From Pseudomonadota bacterium (GTDB lineage Bacteria > Pseudomonadota > Gammaproteobacteria > Burkholderiales > Rhodocyclaceae), in NCBI GenBank assembly GCA_009778425.1, contig WRJU01000133.1:1-6049 (forward strand): a DNA stretch of 6,049 nucleotides, read 5' to 3'. A program made the position numbers and the translations under genes. Positions 5,982-6,049 of this stretch are shown here, in pieces. The notes under the pieces are model-generated. The model made no database searches. It saw nothing but the letters and a program-made list of their open reading frames with translations, and had not been told where the DNA came from. How positions within the stretch are numbered: position 1 is the stretch's first letter; each line of letters begins with the position of its first letter.

Positions 5982-6049
5982 GCAAAACACAATTTCTGTT
6001 AAATCAATAACTTACGTTATCCGATTCCACGCAAAAGCGACAGAAATTG
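5977..6049. mobile_element. Left end of a putative integrated element, AT-rich, continues beyond the window
   Basis: From 5977 to the window end the DNA is about 36% GC by my count, against roughly 60% or more in the chromosomal genes to the left, and bears no resemblance to the missing tRNA half. It contains no open reading frame of note. It holds a 10-bp inverted repeat and two nested dyads, as often seen in the arm-binding regions near the att sites of integrative elements. Only 73 bases are visible, so element type, size and cargo cannot be judged. Confidence 0.55.
5990..6049. repeat. Perfect 10-bp inverted repeat with nested dyads
   Basis: CAATTTCTGT (5990-5999) and ACAGAAATTG (6040-6049) are exact reverse complements enclosing 40 bases. 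Inside lie ATAAC-TTAC-GTTAT (6007-6020) and CGC-AAAA-GCG (6030-6039, directly abutting the right arm). The right arm ends at the last base of the window, so the repeat may extend further. Possible roles are integrase or excisionase arm sites, an operator, or a structured RNA; none can be chosen from this sequence alone. Confidence 0.6.

Noticed and set aside
5654..5992. Minus-strand open frame running from the AT-rich segment across the tRNA into the glycosyltransferase gene
   Set aside because: It crosses the tRNA and the start region of the glycosyltransferase in another frame and shows no family features.
5998..6004. GTTAAAT matching the integron core pattern GTTRRRY
   Set aside because: A 7-base degenerate match is expected by chance fairly often, and no paired RYYYAAC site at suitable spacing is present.
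6007..6020. ATAAC-TTAC-GTTAT resembling part of a loxP arm
   Set aside because: The similarity is limited to a few bases and lacks the 13-bp arms and 8-bp spacer. It is kept only as a small dyad.
5967..6049. Self-splicing intron in the anticodon loop as the explanation of the broken tRNA
   Set aside because: Group I introns in bacterial tRNAs begin after a U in the anticodon loop, whereas here the tRNA match continues past the loop to 5976. A group II GUGYG-type start is also absent. It is not excluded, because the 3' side is outside the window, but insertion by a recombinase fits better.

Overview
The window is a GC-rich stretch of bacterial chromosome. It carries Gram-negative cell-envelope and central-metabolism genes and ends at a sharp junction with AT-rich DNA inside a tRNA gene. 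A YadGH-type ABC exporter directly ahead of murA, together with the overall style of the genes, suggests a proteobacterium and most likely a betaproteobacterium. This placement is inferred from gene content and order, not from a search.

Layout from left to right. Positions 1-375 (+) hold the 3' end of an ABC ATPase gene, cut by the window edge. It overlaps by 8 bases a complete ABC-2 permease gene (368-1168, +). After 39 bases comes murA (1208-2458, +), the first committed enzyme of peptidoglycan synthesis. murA converges on pgi (glucose-6-phosphate isomerase, 2460-4121, -) with a single base between the two stop codons. The pgi start overlaps by 8 bases the end of a polytopic membrane protein of the ArnT/PMT (GT39-like) glycosyltransferase type (4114 to about 5769, or to 5838 with an upstream GTG, -). 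That gene and pgi form a leftward two-gene unit. A short intergenic region then leads to a rightward tRNA-Arg(CCG).

The tRNA is the notable part. It is canonical from its 5' end (5935) through the D-arm and anticodon loop, but after the first three bases of the 3' anticodon-stem strand (to 5976) the sequence leaves the tRNA entirely. There is no variable loop, T-arm or acceptor 3' strand. The last 73 bases are about 36% GC and contain a perfect 10-bp inverted repeat plus two nested smaller dyads. This is what one end of an integrative element inserted at the anticodon loop by a tyrosine recombinase would look like. The body of the element, including any integrase, lies beyond the window, so its nature cannot be read here.

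Functionally, the exporter, MurA and the membrane glycosyltransferase all act at the cell envelope. Pgi supplies fructose-6-phosphate, the precursor of the UDP-GlcNAc that MurA uses. No complete novel system is visible; the most useful lead is the interrupted tRNA at the right edge.
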